A stretch of DNA of 64,000 bases. Origin: Psychrobacillus psychrodurans (GTDB lineage: Bacteria; Bacillota; Bacilli; Bacillales_A; Planococcaceae). The position numbers and the translations under genes were made by a program. The notes beneath the pieces were generated by a model that had not been told where the DNA came from, searched no databases, and saw only the letters and a program-made list of their open reading frames with translations. Positions 42,675 through 52,644 of this stretch are shown piece after piece (the stretch's first letter is position 1; each line of letters begins with the position of its first letter). The stretch is taken from positions 62,001-126,000 of the forward strand of contig FOUN01000006.1 in assembly GCA_900114885.1 (NCBI GenBank). Reading direction: 5' to 3'.

Positions 42675-43022
42675 ATGACAAATCACGAAGAAACGAATTT
42701 ACCTGCAAAGACGTGTTCCGTTGAAAGATTAGTAACTATGGAATCCGATGTTGCTTTAGTATTACAAGGAAAAAAAACTGCCACACGACGTAATGGCCGC
42801 TATGCTGATGTAGGCGAAATAATGGAGCTTCAAGGTCAGTCTTTCGTTGTAGACCGTGTATATATACAAACACTAGGCGATTTGACAGATGAACATGCAA
42901 AACAAGAAGGATTTGAATCAGTAGAGGACTATAAACAATCTATCCTGGCTTACCATCCCGGTATGCCTTGGTTGCCCCATATGACTGTGTGGGTTCATGA
43001 ATTTAGCCCAGTAAAAGCGTAG
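42675..43022 (+). CDS. ASCH domain protein
   Basis: A 115-aa soluble protein with the ASCH pattern: ERLVTMESDVALVLQGKKTA, then TRRNGRYADVGEIMEL, FVVDRVYIQTLGDLTDEHAKQ. ASCH folds resemble RNA-binding PUA domains; activity here is unknown. ATG behind AAGGTGGG. It sits between two BsuPI lipoprotein genes but has its own leader and terminator. Confidence 0.82.
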   Translation: MTNHEETNLPAKTCSVERLVTMESDVALVLQGKKTATRRNGRYADVGEIMELQGQSFVVDRVYIQTLGDLTDEHAKQEGFESVEDYKQSILAYHPGMPWLPHMTVWVHEFSPVKA

Positions 43023-43028
43023 TAACTA

Positions 43029-43060
43029 CTTCCCAGTGTCTCACACAGGGAAGTTTTTTT
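43029..43060 (+). terminator. Terminator of the ASCH gene
   Basis: CTTCCC-GTGT / ACAC-GGGAAG followed by seven T residues. Confidence 0.9.
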
Positions 43061-43119
43061 AATGATATAGGTTATATAATTTTTAAGAATTAACAATTCC
43101 ACTAAATTACATTTCAGCC

Positions 43120-43195
43120 GGAAGCTTGCCTTTTGAGATCGGACTTTCTCGCTTACCCCTGTTGGAGTCGACACTTTGTATTTCTCTTAGTATAA
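43120..43195. repeat. Degenerate copy of the GGAGTCG-type palindromic repeat
   Basis: CAGCCGGAAGCTTGCC at one end and TGTTGGAGTCGACACTTTG at the other match, loosely, the ends of the element at 52930-53175. The region 43061-43364 holds no other feature apart from the promoter expected for the next gene. Confidence 0.4.
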
Positions 43196-43364
43196 GATTT
43201 TCTTTTAAACACATTGAACGTACTATATACAGGTTTTAGTTTCAGCTGACGCATCATTTTATCTTTGATGGTACTTTCGCTTTTCTCGCAAAAAATTATT
43301 GTTCTCTTCGAGTGTAACTTTTTATCCAGGAAGCGGTCTAATTCTTAAACAGGAGGTGTACAAC

Positions 43365-44048
43365 ATGAGAAGAGGTAAAAAAGTAAGTTGGTTCTTACTA
43401 TTCTTAATCCCTCTCTTTATCTTGGCTAGCTGTGGATCCGGTACAACTGAATCCAAAACAGGAACTGACGCGATAGAGGAACATATATCCACACAGCTTG
43501 ATCTAACAGGTGATGGAGAGGGCACTTTTACGATTACAAATGAATCATCAGAAGAGGCTGTTTTGGAAATGTCGAGTGGGCAACAAATCGAATTCCAGTT
43601 ATTGAATAAAGCAAATGCAGTCATTTACACTTATTCAACAAACAAATCATTCACAAATGAAATGCAAGAAAAGAAACTACGGCCTAGTGAAGAATGGACA
43701 GTTCCACTCAATCTAGAAGAAGAACTTGCAGGAGTACCTGCGGGGTCTTATACATTAATTGTTTGGTCAACGGCAAGTGGGTTAAACGAGCAAAAAGAAA
43801 AAGTAGCGTATGAATTATTGACGACACCTGGAAAACTTGTCGTTCAAACACAGGAAGTCACCTTTATCGGCCTAGTAGATCCTCACTCCATTGAAGTGAA
43901 AAATGTAGATGGCGGTACAGAAGTAATGCAATTATCAGAAGTGGCAATATCTCAGTTTGAAAACCTGGCGGAAGGCACACAACTAATCATTGAATATGTA
44001 GAGGAAAGTGGGCAAAAGACCGTTCAAACAACATTTCCTGCTGAATAG
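43365..44048 (+). CDS. BsuPI-domain lipoprotein, second paralogue
   Basis: A 227-aa exported lipoprotein (FLLFLIPLFILASC lipobox). The BsuPI domain is paralogous to that in the protein at 41724: TFTITNESSEEAVLEMSSGQ, RPSEEWTVPLNLEEELAGV, AGSYTLIVWSTASGLNEQK. A different C-terminal domain of about 65 aa follows (VTFIGLVDPHSIEVKNV), perhaps a small beta barrel. ATG behind AACAGGAGGTG. Expressed apart from the first copy but likely the same kind of protein. Confidence 0.82.
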   Translation: MRRGKKVSWFLLFLIPLFILASCGSGTTESKTGTDAIEEHISTQLDLTGDGEGTFTITNESSEEAVLEMSSGQQIEFQLLNKANAVIYTYSTNKSFTNEMQEKKLRPSEEWTVPLNLEEELAGVPAGSYTLIVWSTASGLNEQKEKVAYELLTTPGKLVVQTQEVTFIGLVDPHSIEVKNVDGGTEVMQLSEVAISQFENLAEGTQLIIEYVEESGQKTVQTTFPAE

Positions 44049-44059
44049 GTTTTAAAAAT

Positions 44060-44088
44060 ATGCATCGTGATTTAGCGATGCATTTTTT
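44060..44088 (+). terminator. Terminator of the second BsuPI gene
   Basis: GCATCG / CGATGC stem with ATTTTTT after it, 12 bases past the stop. Confidence 0.85.
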
Positions 44089-44235
44089 AATCTTTGAGGA
44101 ATTATAAAATCTTTATGCGTAGGGATAACTTTTCACCACAAGTGATTATTCTTTCAAACTCGTGTGCGAGCTAGTCGAAAATAATTACGTTTGTGGGGGC
44201 TGTGGAACTACCTACTCACTTTTATTCCGATGATT

Positions 44236-44529
44236 TTAATTTCTAAAGGACAAACTCTCTCTCTCCAAACTAGATTTAAGTGTCGGTATGGAGGCTGGTC
44301 CTATACCGTGAAATTTCAAAATTTCTTTTTCACTGAATTTAGAGAGTTCCTCCAAAGAAGTCACACCGTTGTGGACTAATGCACGTCTTGCTGGTGCAGA
44401 GAGCAGCGAAAGAAATCCACTGTCTGGTTTGTTTTCTAACTCACAAGTTGGACATGTTCGACAGTTACTACTTTTATAAAACTTGTGCCCTTTGTTGCAA
44501 ATCCTTAAATCTTTTTTAGCAGACGACAT
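44236..44529 (-). CDS. Small zinc-ribbon plus RpoA C-terminal-like domain protein
   Basis: 97 aa. The N-terminus has a zinc-binding cluster (CNKGHKFYKSSNCRTCPTCE). The C-terminal half (SAPARRALVHNGVTSLEELS then HGIGPASIPTLKSSL) is a helix-hairpin-helix domain like the RNA polymerase alpha C-terminal domain. A small DNA- or RNA-binding protein; function unknown. ATG at 44529 with GAGGTG upstream. Single gene. Confidence 0.82.
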   Translation of the reverse strand: MSSAKKDLRICNKGHKFYKSSNCRTCPTCELENKPDSGFLSLLSAPARRALVHNGVTSLEELSKFSEKEILKFHGIGPASIPTLKSSLERESLSFRN

Positions 44530-44603
44530 ATTAACACCTCACTTGTTTTCCCGGTATCATTGAATCACTACTATTATGACACAATCACTCACTAAAATTA
44601 TAA

Positions 44604-44643
44604 ATCCCCCTAACAAAATCCAAATGATTGATGTCAGGGGGTT
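44604..44643 (-). terminator. Terminator of the chemoreceptor gene
   Basis: CCCCCTGAC / GTTAGGGGG stem on the minus strand, seven bases after the stop at 44649. Weak T run. Confidence 0.6.
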
Positions 44644-44648
44644 CTATT

Positions 44649-46364
44649 TTATATTTTAAACTTACTTACAAGTTCTTGTAGATTCATAGCCATTTCAGAT
44701 AGATTGTTAGAAGCTGACGAAATTTCCTCCATAGAAGCAAGCTGTTCTTCTGTAGCTGCCGCAACTGTTTGGGAGTTCGCGGACGAATCTCTTGACATCG
44801 AAGTGCTACTAGCCACATTGGCAGAAACCTCTTGGGCACTGGCAGACATTTGTTCAGCTGTCGCAGCCATATCATCTATCTGCATACCTACTTGATCCAA
44901 GGAAACCAAGATTACTTCAAAGCTTTCTTCCGTTTTTCCAACTATCGTCAATCCTTCTTCCACATCCGATTTAACTTGATTAATTGATTCGTTAGACCGA
45001 GTCATTTCTACTTGAATTTCATTTATTAACTCAGAAATTTGTTGAGATGATTGTTGAGATTGTTCTGCCAACTTACGAACTTCATCTGCTACTACTGCAA
45101 ATCCTTTTCCATGTTCTCCAGCTCTTGCTGCTTCGATTGCAGCATTTAATGCCAATAAGTTGGTTTGATTTGCAATTTCCGTAATAACCTTTGTAATCTC
45201 CCCAATTTCCTGTGATCGTTTACCTAAAGACCTAATGGCTTCGCTACTCTCATTTACCGATTCATTGATCGCATGCATTTGTTGAGTCGTTTTACCAACA
45301 TACTCCCCTCCCATTTTCGCTTGAGAAGTTGCATTTGAGCTAGCTTCTGAGATACTATTCGAGCTTTCTGCAATGTTCTGGATCCCTAGTGTCACTTCTT
45401 CTAGACCTGTTGAACTTTCTTCTAGGCTAGCTGTAGAAGTTTCTGCCTCTAAGGCTATTCCTTGGATTGAATTTGTTATTTCCTCTGTTGCACGACTAGT
45501 ATGTTCAGCACTTGCCGTTAACTCCTCAGATGATGCGGCTACTTGTTGAGATGTATTCATTACGTCTTGCATCAACTTACGCAAACTTATTACCATTGCA
45601 TTCATCGATGTAGCTAGAACTCCCACCTCGTCTTTTGTATCAATATTTGTTGAGTGTGTTAAATCACCATTTGCTACTTGACCAACTAAAGTTACTACCT
45701 TTTTCAATGGTCTTGAAATCATTTGAGCAATACCGTACCCTATAGCAATACTTAATAACACAGCAATTAGAATAACTATTATAGTCATAGTTTGTGCTTG
45801 ATAATACTGTGCATTAGAATCTTCATTTGATTTTTTTGCTAAATCAATGTTCAGACTAATGAGATCACTAATAATACCTTCTACTGTATCTCCTGATACC
45901 TTAAATTCTGGAGCAATACCTAAATACTCCTCCTGATCGTTTGCGTATGCATACGCAACAGCTCGATCTAATATAGAGTAATATCCTTCTAAAGCAGGAT
46001 ATAAATCATTGAGAATTGCCTGTTCAGAATCAAGCATAATAGAACCAGTTTCATATGACTTTAGTTCAGCATCAATCTCTTCTTTTATTGTGTTAATAAC
46101 ATTTTCAAACTCTTGCTTTTTAGAAGTTGTCTCTGCCACGAATACCATATCACGAATACTTACACGAATTCGCTGATATGAAGTCTCAACATCCCCAAGA
46201 TTACTTATCGGAACAACCCGTTCATCAAACATAAATTGTAATTGTTCATTGGATTTCCCTAAATTCTTCACTCCATATGCCCCTACAGCACCTATAATGA
46301 TGCCCATGAATACAAATGCAGCTATCAACTTTACTGATGTTTTTAAATTAAAAAACAATTTCAC
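44649..46364 (-). CDS. Methyl-accepting chemotaxis protein, 4-helix-bundle sensor type
   Basis: 571 aa. TM1 at about residues 8-28 and TM2 at about 180-202 enclose a helical 4HB-type ligand domain (residues 35-178) that begins with the family sequence [24 protein letters not shown], methylation helices and the signalling tip [27 protein letters not shown] follow. Start GTG 46364 behind GAGGGA; an ATG ten codons upstream has no site. It should feed CheA; ligand unknown. Confidence 0.92.
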   Translation of the reverse strand: MKLFFNLKTSVKLIAAFVFMGIIIGAVGAYGVKNLGKSNEQLQFMFDERVVPISNLGDVETSYQRIRVSIRDMVFVAETTSKKQEFENVINTIKEEIDAELKSYETGSIMLDSEQAILNDLYPALEGYYSILDRAVAYAYANDQEEYLGIAPEFKVSGDTVEGIISDLISLNIDLAKKSNEDSNAQYYQAQTMTIIVILIAVLLSIAIGYGIAQMISRPLKKVVTLVGQVANGDLTHSTNIDTKDEVGVLATSMNAMVISLRKLMQDVMNTSQQVAASSEELTASAEHTSRATEEITNSIQGIALEAETSTASLEESSTGLEEVTLGIQNIAESSNSISEASSNATSQAKMGGEYVGKTTQQMHAINESVNESSEAIRSLGKRSQEIGEITKVITEIANQTNLLALNAAIEAARAGEHGKGFAVVADEVRKLAEQSQQSSQQISELINEIQVEMTRSNESINQVKSDVEEGLTIVGKTEESFEVILVSLDQVGMQIDDMAATAEQMSASAQEVSANVASSTSMSRDSSANSQTVAAATEEQLASMEEISSASNNLSEMAMNLQELVSKFKI

Positions 46365-46394
46365 GACGAATCCCTCAATTCTCTTATTTCCCAT

Positions 46395-46745
46395 TTCAAA
46401 TTTACATTTAAATTAGGTATTCTATAATACTGGATTTACAAATATTCAAAACTTTAAAATTAACAATTATTTACCTTCATTATCTATTCAAATTAGAATA
46501 TTATTATCTTCCTATAACATATAGTACTTAATAAGTATTTTATCCAGAAAAGGATTATACCATAAGACCCAATAAATTTGTCAGGTTAGCTTGATGAAGT
46601 GTGTCTTTTTCGTGAATTTTTAGCGGTATTTGATTTAATAACTACTAAAATTTTATACTTGAAAAATAAACAAAAAATATCAATTAATGTGCATAGAACA
46701 TTCACTGATACCCAACTTCCATATTTATAATTGTAAAAAGCACGC
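46395..46745. other. Intergenic region upstream of the chemoreceptor gene
   Basis: AT-rich, no gene. It should contain the chemoreceptor promoter; no reliable sigma-D site was identified by eye. Confidence 0.4.
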
Positions 46746-46786
46746 AAAAAAACAGTGACGGCGATCTAACTCCTTCACTGTTTTTT
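46746..46786. terminator. Bidirectional terminator
   Basis: AAAAAACAGTGA (46747-46758) / TCACTGTTTTTT (46775-46786). It ends the yhfH-like gene on the minus strand. Confidence 0.85.
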
Positions 46787-46793
46787 ATGTTCG

Positions 46794-46916
46794 TTATTCC
46801 TCATTCAAGCCGATACAACGTTCGCACTCGTAAAGGGATGATTCTACTTGCTCATTAATAACACATCCGCATTCACGACAAACCTTTGTGTTTAGTTCTT
46901 GAGTAGTTGTTTTCAC
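46794..46916 (-). CDS. yhfH: YhfH-type zinc-ribbon mini-protein (40 aa)
   Basis: A short, easily missed gene. The GTG start at 46916 follows GTAGGAGGTGA. The product has two CxxC pairs (KVCRECGCVINEQ and YECERCIGLNEE) and matches the YhfH-family style of 40-45-aa zinc ribbons. Function unknown. It lies upstream of a terminator and 30 bases after the aceB stop on the same strand. Confidence 0.7.
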   Translation of the reverse strand: MKTTTQELNTKVCRECGCVINEQVESSLYECERCIGLNEE

Positions 46917-46946
46917 GCAAATCACCTCCTACAATAGTTTCGTTAT

Positions 46947-48545
46947 TCAACTAATTTTTTCATAGCCTGGTAATGTTAGAAATTCGATAAATTCATCTTC
47001 TCTTATTAACAATAGGAATAGCTCCGCTGCCTCTGTGTAGCTACCGTTCCCGAATACTTCATTACCAAATGCGGCTTTTAGTTTTCCTAACTCCTCTGTT
47101 AACACTTGCTCTACTAAAGGTATGGTAATTTTTCGACCATCCTCCAATTTTCCTTCCGGATGTCTAATCCATTGCCATACTTGTGTGCGAGAAATTTCTG
47201 CTGTTGCAGCATCTTCCATTAGGTTATTAATCGGAGCTGCTCCGTTCCCACGTAGCCAAGATGCTATATATTGAACCCCTACGCTACAATTCATGCGAAG
47301 ACCCTCTTCGGTAATGATCCCAATAGGTACCTCTAATAAATCGGCTGCCGTTATATGAACATCCTCCCGTTTACGATGTATCTGGTTTGGTGTAGGCATA
47401 TACTCTTGGAATTGCTCCAAAGCGACTGGTACAAGACCCGGATGTGCTACCCATGTTCCATCATGCCCCTCCATCGCTTCTCTTCGTTTGTCTTCACTTA
47501 CTTTCGCAAAAGCTGCTGTGTTTGCTGCATCGTCCCCTTTAATCGGAATTTGTGCAGCCATTCCACCGATAGCAGATGCATTTCGTCGATGACAGGTTTG
47601 GATACATAATTGCGAATAAGCACGCATAAATGGGGATGTCATGGTCACTTGACTTCGGTCTGGCAAAATTACCTGAGACTGGTTGCGGAGTCGTTTAATA
47701 TAACTAAAGATATAGTCCCAACGCCCACAGTTTAGACCTGCAGAATGATCACGAAGCTCATATAAAATTTCGTCCATTTCGAATGCAGCCATAATCGTTT
47801 CGATTAATACAGTTGCCTTAATCGTCCCGTTTGGAATCTCCAAATGTTGCTGTGCGTATATGAATATATCATTCCATAACCGTGCTTCTAAATGACTTTC
47901 TAACTTCGGTAAGTAAAAATAAGGGCCAGTTCCTTGAGAAATTGCTTCCTTTGCATTATGGAAGAAATAAATTCCAAAGTCGAAGAAGCTACCCGCGATT
48001 GCTTCACCATCAATTTGGATATTTTTCTCCAAAAGATGGAGCCCCCTAGGTCTTACTATAAGTACAGCCGGCTGTTCTTGCAGACTATATACTTTACCGG
48101 TGTCAGGCTGTGTATAGGAGATTGTCTTGCGAACAGCATCACGCATATTTAGCTGACCTTCAATCATATTTTCCCAAGTTGGTGAAGTAGCGTCTTCAAA
48201 ACAAGCCATAAATGTCTTTGCACCTGAGTTTAATGCATTGATGACCATTTTACGATTAACCGGACCGGTAATTTCGACCCTACGATCCTTTAAATCCTCT
48301 GGGAGTCGAGCTATTGTCCAATCCCCTTCTCGAATCACTTTTGTTTCTGGTAAAAAGTCTAATGTTCCACCGTTATCTAGCTTTCCCTGACGAACTTGCC
48401 TTTCTTCTAGCAATTTTTTTCTTCTATTTTCAAAGAGATAATGAAGGGAAGCTACAAAATCTAATGCTTCTGGCGTTAAGATTCCGTGAATCCCTTCAAC
48501 CTCTTTCCCTAAAATTTCAATTCTTCTAGTCGATATTTGTTCCAT
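46947..48545 (-). CDS. aceB: Malate synthase A
   Basis: A 532-aa soluble enzyme that condenses glyoxylate with acetyl-CoA to malate. The signature is readable: CFEDATSPTWENMIEGQLNM, IVRPRGLHL (catalytic Arg), LPKLESHLEARLW, IKATVLIETI (metal-ligand Glu) and EGHDGTWVAHPGL near the catalytic Asp. ATG behind AGGTTAACG. Operon with the isocitrate lyase gene 30 bases upstream: the glyoxylate shunt, needed for growth on acetate or fatty acids. Confidence 0.96.
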   Translation of the reverse strand: MEQISTRRIEILGKEVEGIHGILTPEALDFVASLHYLFENRRKKLLEERQVRQGKLDNGGTLDFLPETKVIREGDWTIARLPEDLKDRRVEITGPVNRKMVINALNSGAKTFMACFEDATSPTWENMIEGQLNMRDAVRKTISYTQPDTGKVYSLQEQPAVLIVRPRGLHLLEKNIQIDGEAIAGSFFDFGIYFFHNAKEAISQGTGPYFYLPKLESHLEARLWNDIFIYAQQHLEIPNGTIKATVLIETIMAAFEMDEILYELRDHSAGLNCGRWDYIFSYIKRLRNQSQVILPDRSQVTMTSPFMRAYSQLCIQTCHRRNASAIGGMAAQIPIKGDDAANTAAFAKVSEDKRREAMEGHDGTWVAHPGLVPVALEQFQEYMPTPNQIHRKREDVHITAADLLEVPIGIITEEGLRMNCSVGVQYIASWLRGNGAAPINNLMEDAATAEISRTQVWQWIRHPEGKLEDGRKITIPLVEQVLTEELGKLKAAFGNEVFGNGSYTEAAELFLLLIREDEFIEFLTLPGYEKIS

Positions 48546-48576
48546 TTTTCGTTAACCTCCCATCCCCATATTTGGT

Positions 48577-49860
48577 TTAAGCAAATTGTGCTACTTCAGT
48601 AGAGCCTTTCATAGCTGTTGTAGAAGAAGTTCCCCCTGAAACGATTTGTGAAATTTCATCAAAGTATCCAGTTCCTACTTCACGCTGATGTTTAGTAGCG
48701 GTATACCCTTTTGCCTCGTTTGCGAATTCTGCTTGTTGAAGCTTAGAGTACGCAGCCATGCCATTTGTTTTATAGTCATGCGCTAGTTCGAACATACTAT
48801 GATTTAATGCGTGGAAACCGGCAAGCGTTACGAACTGGAATTTGTACCCCATTTTGCCCAGCTCTACTTGATATTTTGCAATTGTTTCTTGGTCCAGGTT
48901 TGCTTTCCAGTTGAACGATGGTGAACAATTGTACGCTAGTAATTTGTCTGGGAATTCTGCATGAATAGCATCAGCGAATTGTTTTGCTTCCTCTAAACTT
49001 GGGTGTGACGTTTCACACCAAATCAGATCTGCATATGGTGCATACGCTAAACCACGCGCAATTGCTTGTTCTATTCCTGATTTTGTTTTGAAGAATCCCT
49101 CAGGTGTTCGGGCACCGGTTAAGAAATTTGCATCACGCGGATCAATATCACTTGTAATCATATCTGCAGCGTCTGCATCTGTACGTGCAATGAGTACAGT
49201 TGGTACACCCATTACATCTGCTGCTAGTCTAGCTGAAACTAAATTACGAATAGCATTTTGAGTAGGTAGAAGAACCTTTCCACCAAGGTGACCACATTTC
49301 TTTTCTGATGCAAGCTGATCTTCTAAATGTACACCCGCTGCTCCAGCTTCAATCATACCTTTCATTAATTCAAAAACATTTAATGGCCCTCCAAATCCGG
49401 CTTCTGCATCTGCAATTATTGGTGCGAACCAGTCAAAATCATCTTCTCTCCCTTCTGCCAGATCAATCTGATCTGCACGTTGTAATGCTTGGTTAATACG
49501 CTTAACTACCGCCGGGACACTGTTAGCAGGGTATAAGCTTTGGTCTGGATACATATGACCCGAAAGGTTTGCATCTGCTGCAACTTGCCAACCACTTAAA
49601 TAGATTGCTTGGAGTCCGGCTTTTACTTGCTGAACTGCCTGGTTTCCAGTTAAAGCTCCAAGTGCATTGATGAAATCTTCTTGATGAAGCGATCTCCATA
49701 AACGCTCTGAGCCTTTGCTAGCTAATGTTTGTTCAATCATTACAGATCCCCGTAATTTCACTACATCCTCTGCCGAATATGGACGTTCAATCCCTATCCA
49801 ACGACTTTCTTCTTTCCATTGTTTCTGAAGTTCTTCTACCTGCTGTTTTCTTTTGGACAT
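48577..49860 (-). CDS. aceA: Isocitrate lyase
   Basis: A 427-aa enzyme splitting isocitrate to succinate and glyoxylate. The catalytic loop [13 protein letters not shown] (active-site Cys), plus [17 protein letters not shown] (Mg site) and [10 protein letters not shown], are present. The ATG at 49860 follows AAGGGGTG; a TTG two codons earlier is an alternative. First gene of aceA-aceB. A divergent LytTR regulator gene begins 206 bases upstream and may control the shunt. Confidence 0.96.
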   Translation of the reverse strand: MSKRKQQVEELQKQWKEESRWIGIERPYSAEDVVKLRGSVMIEQTLASKGSERLWRSLHQEDFINALGALTGNQAVQQVKAGLQAIYLSGWQVAADANLSGHMYPDQSLYPANSVPAVVKRINQALQRADQIDLAEGREDDFDWFAPIIADAEAGFGGPLNVFELMKGMIEAGAAGVHLEDQLASEKKCGHLGGKVLLPTQNAIRNLVSARLAADVMGVPTVLIARTDADAADMITSDIDPRDANFLTGARTPEGFFKTKSGIEQAIARGLAYAPYADLIWCETSHPSLEEAKQFADAIHAEFPDKLLAYNCSPSFNWKANLDQETIAKYQVELGKMGYKFQFVTLAGFHALNHSMFELAHDYKTNGMAAYSKLQQAEFANEAKGYTATKHQREVGTGYFDEISQIVSGGTSSTTAMKGSTEVAQFA

Positions 49861-50065
49861 TTCCAAACACCCCTTAATAATTTGTCGAGGAACATTATTT
49901 AAAAATACGACTTTTTCACTGTATCATAACAGTTCCTTTTCTTGTAATCTAATATATAACACGATAACTATTATTGTATTGGTTTTTGGATGAAATATCC
50001 TTTAATAAGGATAAATGAAGAATTGGAAAGACGAATGATAAATATATGATTTTGGGGGTGTACTA

Positions 50066-50722
50066 GTGAATTTTAGAAAGGAACAATTAAAACAGTACAG
50101 TTTAATAATGGAGGAATGGATACCAAAAGGGGCATCTATTGCTATAGCAGCATGGGGTCGGTATATATACTATTTTGCAGGGGGACATGATCTTCATTTG
50201 AAAGAGGGACAAAAAATCCAGACTAATAGTTTAGCGGATTTGGTACTAAAAAAGGGATGTAGAACAGAAGCTGTACTAGAGGATGCATTATTCCAGGTTC
50301 CTTATTACGGAATCGGTTATCCAATTGAGATTAACGGAGAGAAGGCTGCATTAGTTGTTTTCCTCCCCCTTCATCATGCTGTACCCATTACTTCTCCGTA
50401 TAAGTTTTTAACTGGGAAGCAAGAGGATGAGTGGAAGCCTATACCAATTGAAAAAGTGTCCCATATAGAAAGTCTTCAAAAAAAGACATGGTTCTATGCC
50501 AATAAAGAACCATACAAAACAAGTATCACTTTGAAAGATTTGCAGCCACGTCTACCAGATAGCTTTTTACGGATTCACCGCTCTTATATAGTAAATATTT
50601 TATTTATTGACCGAATTGTACGAGATTTTTCGTCCAATTTATTAATACAGTTGCAGGATGGGACCGAATTGCCTGTAAGTCAGTCTCATATGACGGAAGT
50701 TCGAGGAACGTTGGGATTTTAA
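50066..50722 (+). CDS. LytTR family transcription regulator, likely for aceAB
   Basis: 218 aa. Residues about 1-110 form a sensor-like domain with no receiver Asp (EEWIPKGASIAIAAWGRYIY, VPYYGIGYPIEINGEKAALV). Residues about 123-218 are a LytTR DNA-binding domain: ANKEPYKTSITLKDLQPRL, SFLRIHRSYIVNILFIDRI and DGTELPVSQSH. GTG at 50066 behind GGGGGTG. Its divergence from aceAB suggests it senses a metabolite and controls the glyoxylate shunt; this is inference. Confidence 0.82.
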   Translation: MNFRKEQLKQYSLIMEEWIPKGASIAIAAWGRYIYYFAGGHDLHLKEGQKIQTNSLADLVLKKGCRTEAVLEDALFQVPYYGIGYPIEINGEKAALVVFLPLHHAVPITSPYKFLTGKQEDEWKPIPIEKVSHIESLQKKTWFYANKEPYKTSITLKDLQPRLPDSFLRIHRSYIVNILFIDRIVRDFSSNLLIQLQDGTELPVSQSHMTEVRGTLGF

Positions 50723-50835
50723 CACGGAGATAGATATATACCCTTTTAATACAAAAACACTTAATCACTTACCTGAATTTATTTAACAGTATTTTCTAGT
50801 TATGCTATAGTTTTAAAAAAGGAGGATAGCACTCT

Positions 50836-51003
50836 ATGAATACTCTTATTGCACTGATTCCCTTACTTATTTTCTTGGCTTTTTGGATTTTTATTATTTG
50901 GTTTGTTATTACACTTGTTAAATCTAGCAATGAACGCACTATGCTTTTAAAAGAGATTTCTAGAAAGTTAGACGGTTTACAGAATAACAACAAGATTGGT
51001 TAA
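50836..51003 (+). CDS. Small membrane protein (55 aa)
   Basis: A short gene with an excellent AAAGGAGGATAG site before the ATG at 50836. The product has one long hydrophobic helix (LIALIPLLIFLAFWIFIIWF) and a charged amphipathic tail, NERTMLLKEISRKLDGL. It resembles the small DUF4083-like membrane proteins of Bacillales; function unknown. It has its own terminator. Confidence 0.75.
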   Translation: MNTLIALIPLLIFLAFWIFIIWFVITLVKSSNERTMLLKEISRKLDGLQNNNKIG

Positions 51004-51017
51004 GCAAGATATATTGT

Positions 51018-51055
51018 AAGGAGGGCATGACTCACGTCATACCCTCCTTTTTTTG
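51018..51055 (+). terminator. Terminator of the 55-aa gene
   Basis: AAGGAGGG-ATGAC (51018-51031) / GTCAT-CCCTCCTT (51036-51049) followed by T residues. Confidence 0.9.
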
Positions 51056-51099
51056 AAGTAATTTGGTTGTCACTTAACTTAACTTAAGTTGCCGATTAA

Positions 51100-51306
51100 T
51101 TACATTAGCTTTTCTATGACGTAAATTACTATTGAAATAAGAAAAATTAAAGCTATCACGATCAAACTAATTAAAGAGGTAACTTTTGTGTATCGAATAG
51201 CGCCTTCCGATAACTCTGGGTCTTCCTTGTACATCCAACGTTTACCGAATAACAAACTTTCCTCAGGGTAGAAATAACTCCAAATTAGTACCGCATTTAA
51301 CGGCAT
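51100..51306 (-). CDS. DUF6199-like small membrane protein, start uncertain
   Basis: At least 68 aa, with a FYPEESLLFGKRWMYK motif, a linker and a C-terminal helix (VTSLISLIVIALIFLISIVIY). The first ATG (51306) has no ribosome-binding site. The same frame continues upstream as VEIIFCFLFF, an N-terminal helix needed for the usual two-helix form, up to a strong GGAGGGGGG at 51346-51354. That stretch holds only ATT/ATC codons (51339-51345) as possible starts, so an ATT or ATC start is likely. Confidence 0.6.
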   Translation of the reverse strand: MPLNAVLIWSYFYPEESLLFGKRWMYKEDPELSEGAIRYTKVTSLISLIVIALIFLISIVIYVIEKLM

Positions 51307-51349
51307 AAAAAATAAAAAGCAAAAGATTATCTCAACGATGATAATCCCC

Positions 51350-51685
51350 CCTCCATATTAATTTGCTCTATACACTCGTCCTTCAATATCACTTTTTAAA
51401 TATCAACAAAAAAGACATAATAAGGACTACACTGAGTATAATTAGCGCATTTGCTAAACGTTTTTTATATTTGATTGCTTTGTAACCAGAAAATGAAAGA
51501 AGTATTACTTAAAGACTAAAAGAATACGACAACAGATTGAATTTTTGAGTTATTAATATTCAATGTTCTGAAATCTGTAAGGAAAAATTAAAAACAAAAG
51601 ACCGCTCCGATAATCATCCTCTTCGAAACAGCCTTTTGTTTTACTATTTGATTGGAATGATCCTTTTACCTTTAATCCCTTTGCA
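51350..51685. other. Intergenic region with a membrane-protein relic and a terminator
   Basis: A minus-strand frame at about 51390-51505 reads KAIKYKKRLANALIILSVV and ends in a helix, but has no start codon; probably a decayed small membrane gene. AACAAAAG / CTTTTGTT around 51592-51640 is a weak terminator for the DMT transporter gene that follows. Confidence 0.4.
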
Positions 51686-52546
51686 CTAAATGGATTTACT
51701 CCCTAACGTTAAAATAACGATACTCCCGAGTAATAAACCAATCCCTACCCAAGACGTTGTACTAAGAACTTCACCCACCACAACAACCCCCAGTAAGGCG
51801 GCAGTTGTCGGTTCCGCCAGGGACAAAGTTAACGCTGAGGAAGCTGGGATTTTGCGAAGCCCCCAGCCGTATAATACATAAGCAATACTAGTGGTAGCTA
51901 TTCCTAAATAAAAAATGATTCCTACGTTTCCAGCATCTCGCAACCAACTTACGTCAAGTATAAAGTAGAAAGGTGTTAGTAATAGGGCACTAAGCGAGAA
52001 GGTCATTGCAACAACCGATATTGCATCTTCTTTTTGCAGCAAAGATTTACTATTCATTGTATACAATGCAAAAATAAGACCAGCCACCAATGAATACAAA
52101 ACCCCTATTGGATTAATGCTCACTTCACCTTTTGTAATAAATAAAAACATACATCCAATAATCGCTAAACCAGTTGATATTCCCCAAACTTTTGTAGGGC
52201 GCATCTTTAAAAATATCCACTCAATTAATCCTGAAAATACCGGAGCACTTCCGATAGCAACCACACTCGCTATAGCTACTCCTGTTAAACGAACTGATGA
52301 AAAGAATAAGAGCTGAAACAATGAAATACAAATAGCGGCGTATAATGTTTGTTTCCAAGGCCATGAACGGAATTTAATTTTTTTTAATAGAATCATAATG
52401 ATTAGAAGGAATAATCCTCCTGTTGCAGAACGTCCAGCACTAATTATAAATGGGTGTGCATTGTCTGGTAAAAATGTTTGTGCAGTTCCTGTTGTCCCCC
52501 ATAGAATAGCACCTAATAGTACGAATATGTATGGTAATACGGTCAA
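51686..52546 (-). CDS. EamA/DMT family transporter (second)
   Basis: A 286-aa ten-helix transporter with two EamA repeats (VLLGAILWGTTGTAQTFLP at the start; GVLYSLVAGLIFALYTMNSK in the second half). Distinct from the copy at 14607. Likely exports a small metabolite or amino acid; the substrate is unknown. The TTG at 52546 follows GTGGGGG; other in-frame TTG/GTG codons lie farther upstream without good spacing. It is divergent from a small helix-turn-helix gene. Confidence 0.85.
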   Translation of the reverse strand: MTVLPYIFVLLGAILWGTTGTAQTFLPDNAHPFIISAGRSATGGLFLLIIMILLKKIKFRSWPWKQTLYAAICISLFQLLFFSSVRLTGVAIASVVAIGSAPVFSGLIEWIFLKMRPTKVWGISTGLAIIGCMFLFITKGEVSINPIGVLYSLVAGLIFALYTMNSKSLLQKEDAISVVAMTFSLSALLLTPFYFILDVSWLRDAGNVGIIFYLGIATTSIAYVLYGWGLRKIPASSALTLSLAEPTTAALLGVVVVGEVLSTTSWVGIGLLLGSIVILTLGSKSI

Positions 52547-52644
52547 ATTTTCCCCCACCTTCCCACATTTTCTAACTTCCAATATAGCACATATTGAGTT
52601 ACTGCCAATCGTATCTTATACTAATACGATAGGAGGCATTTTAC

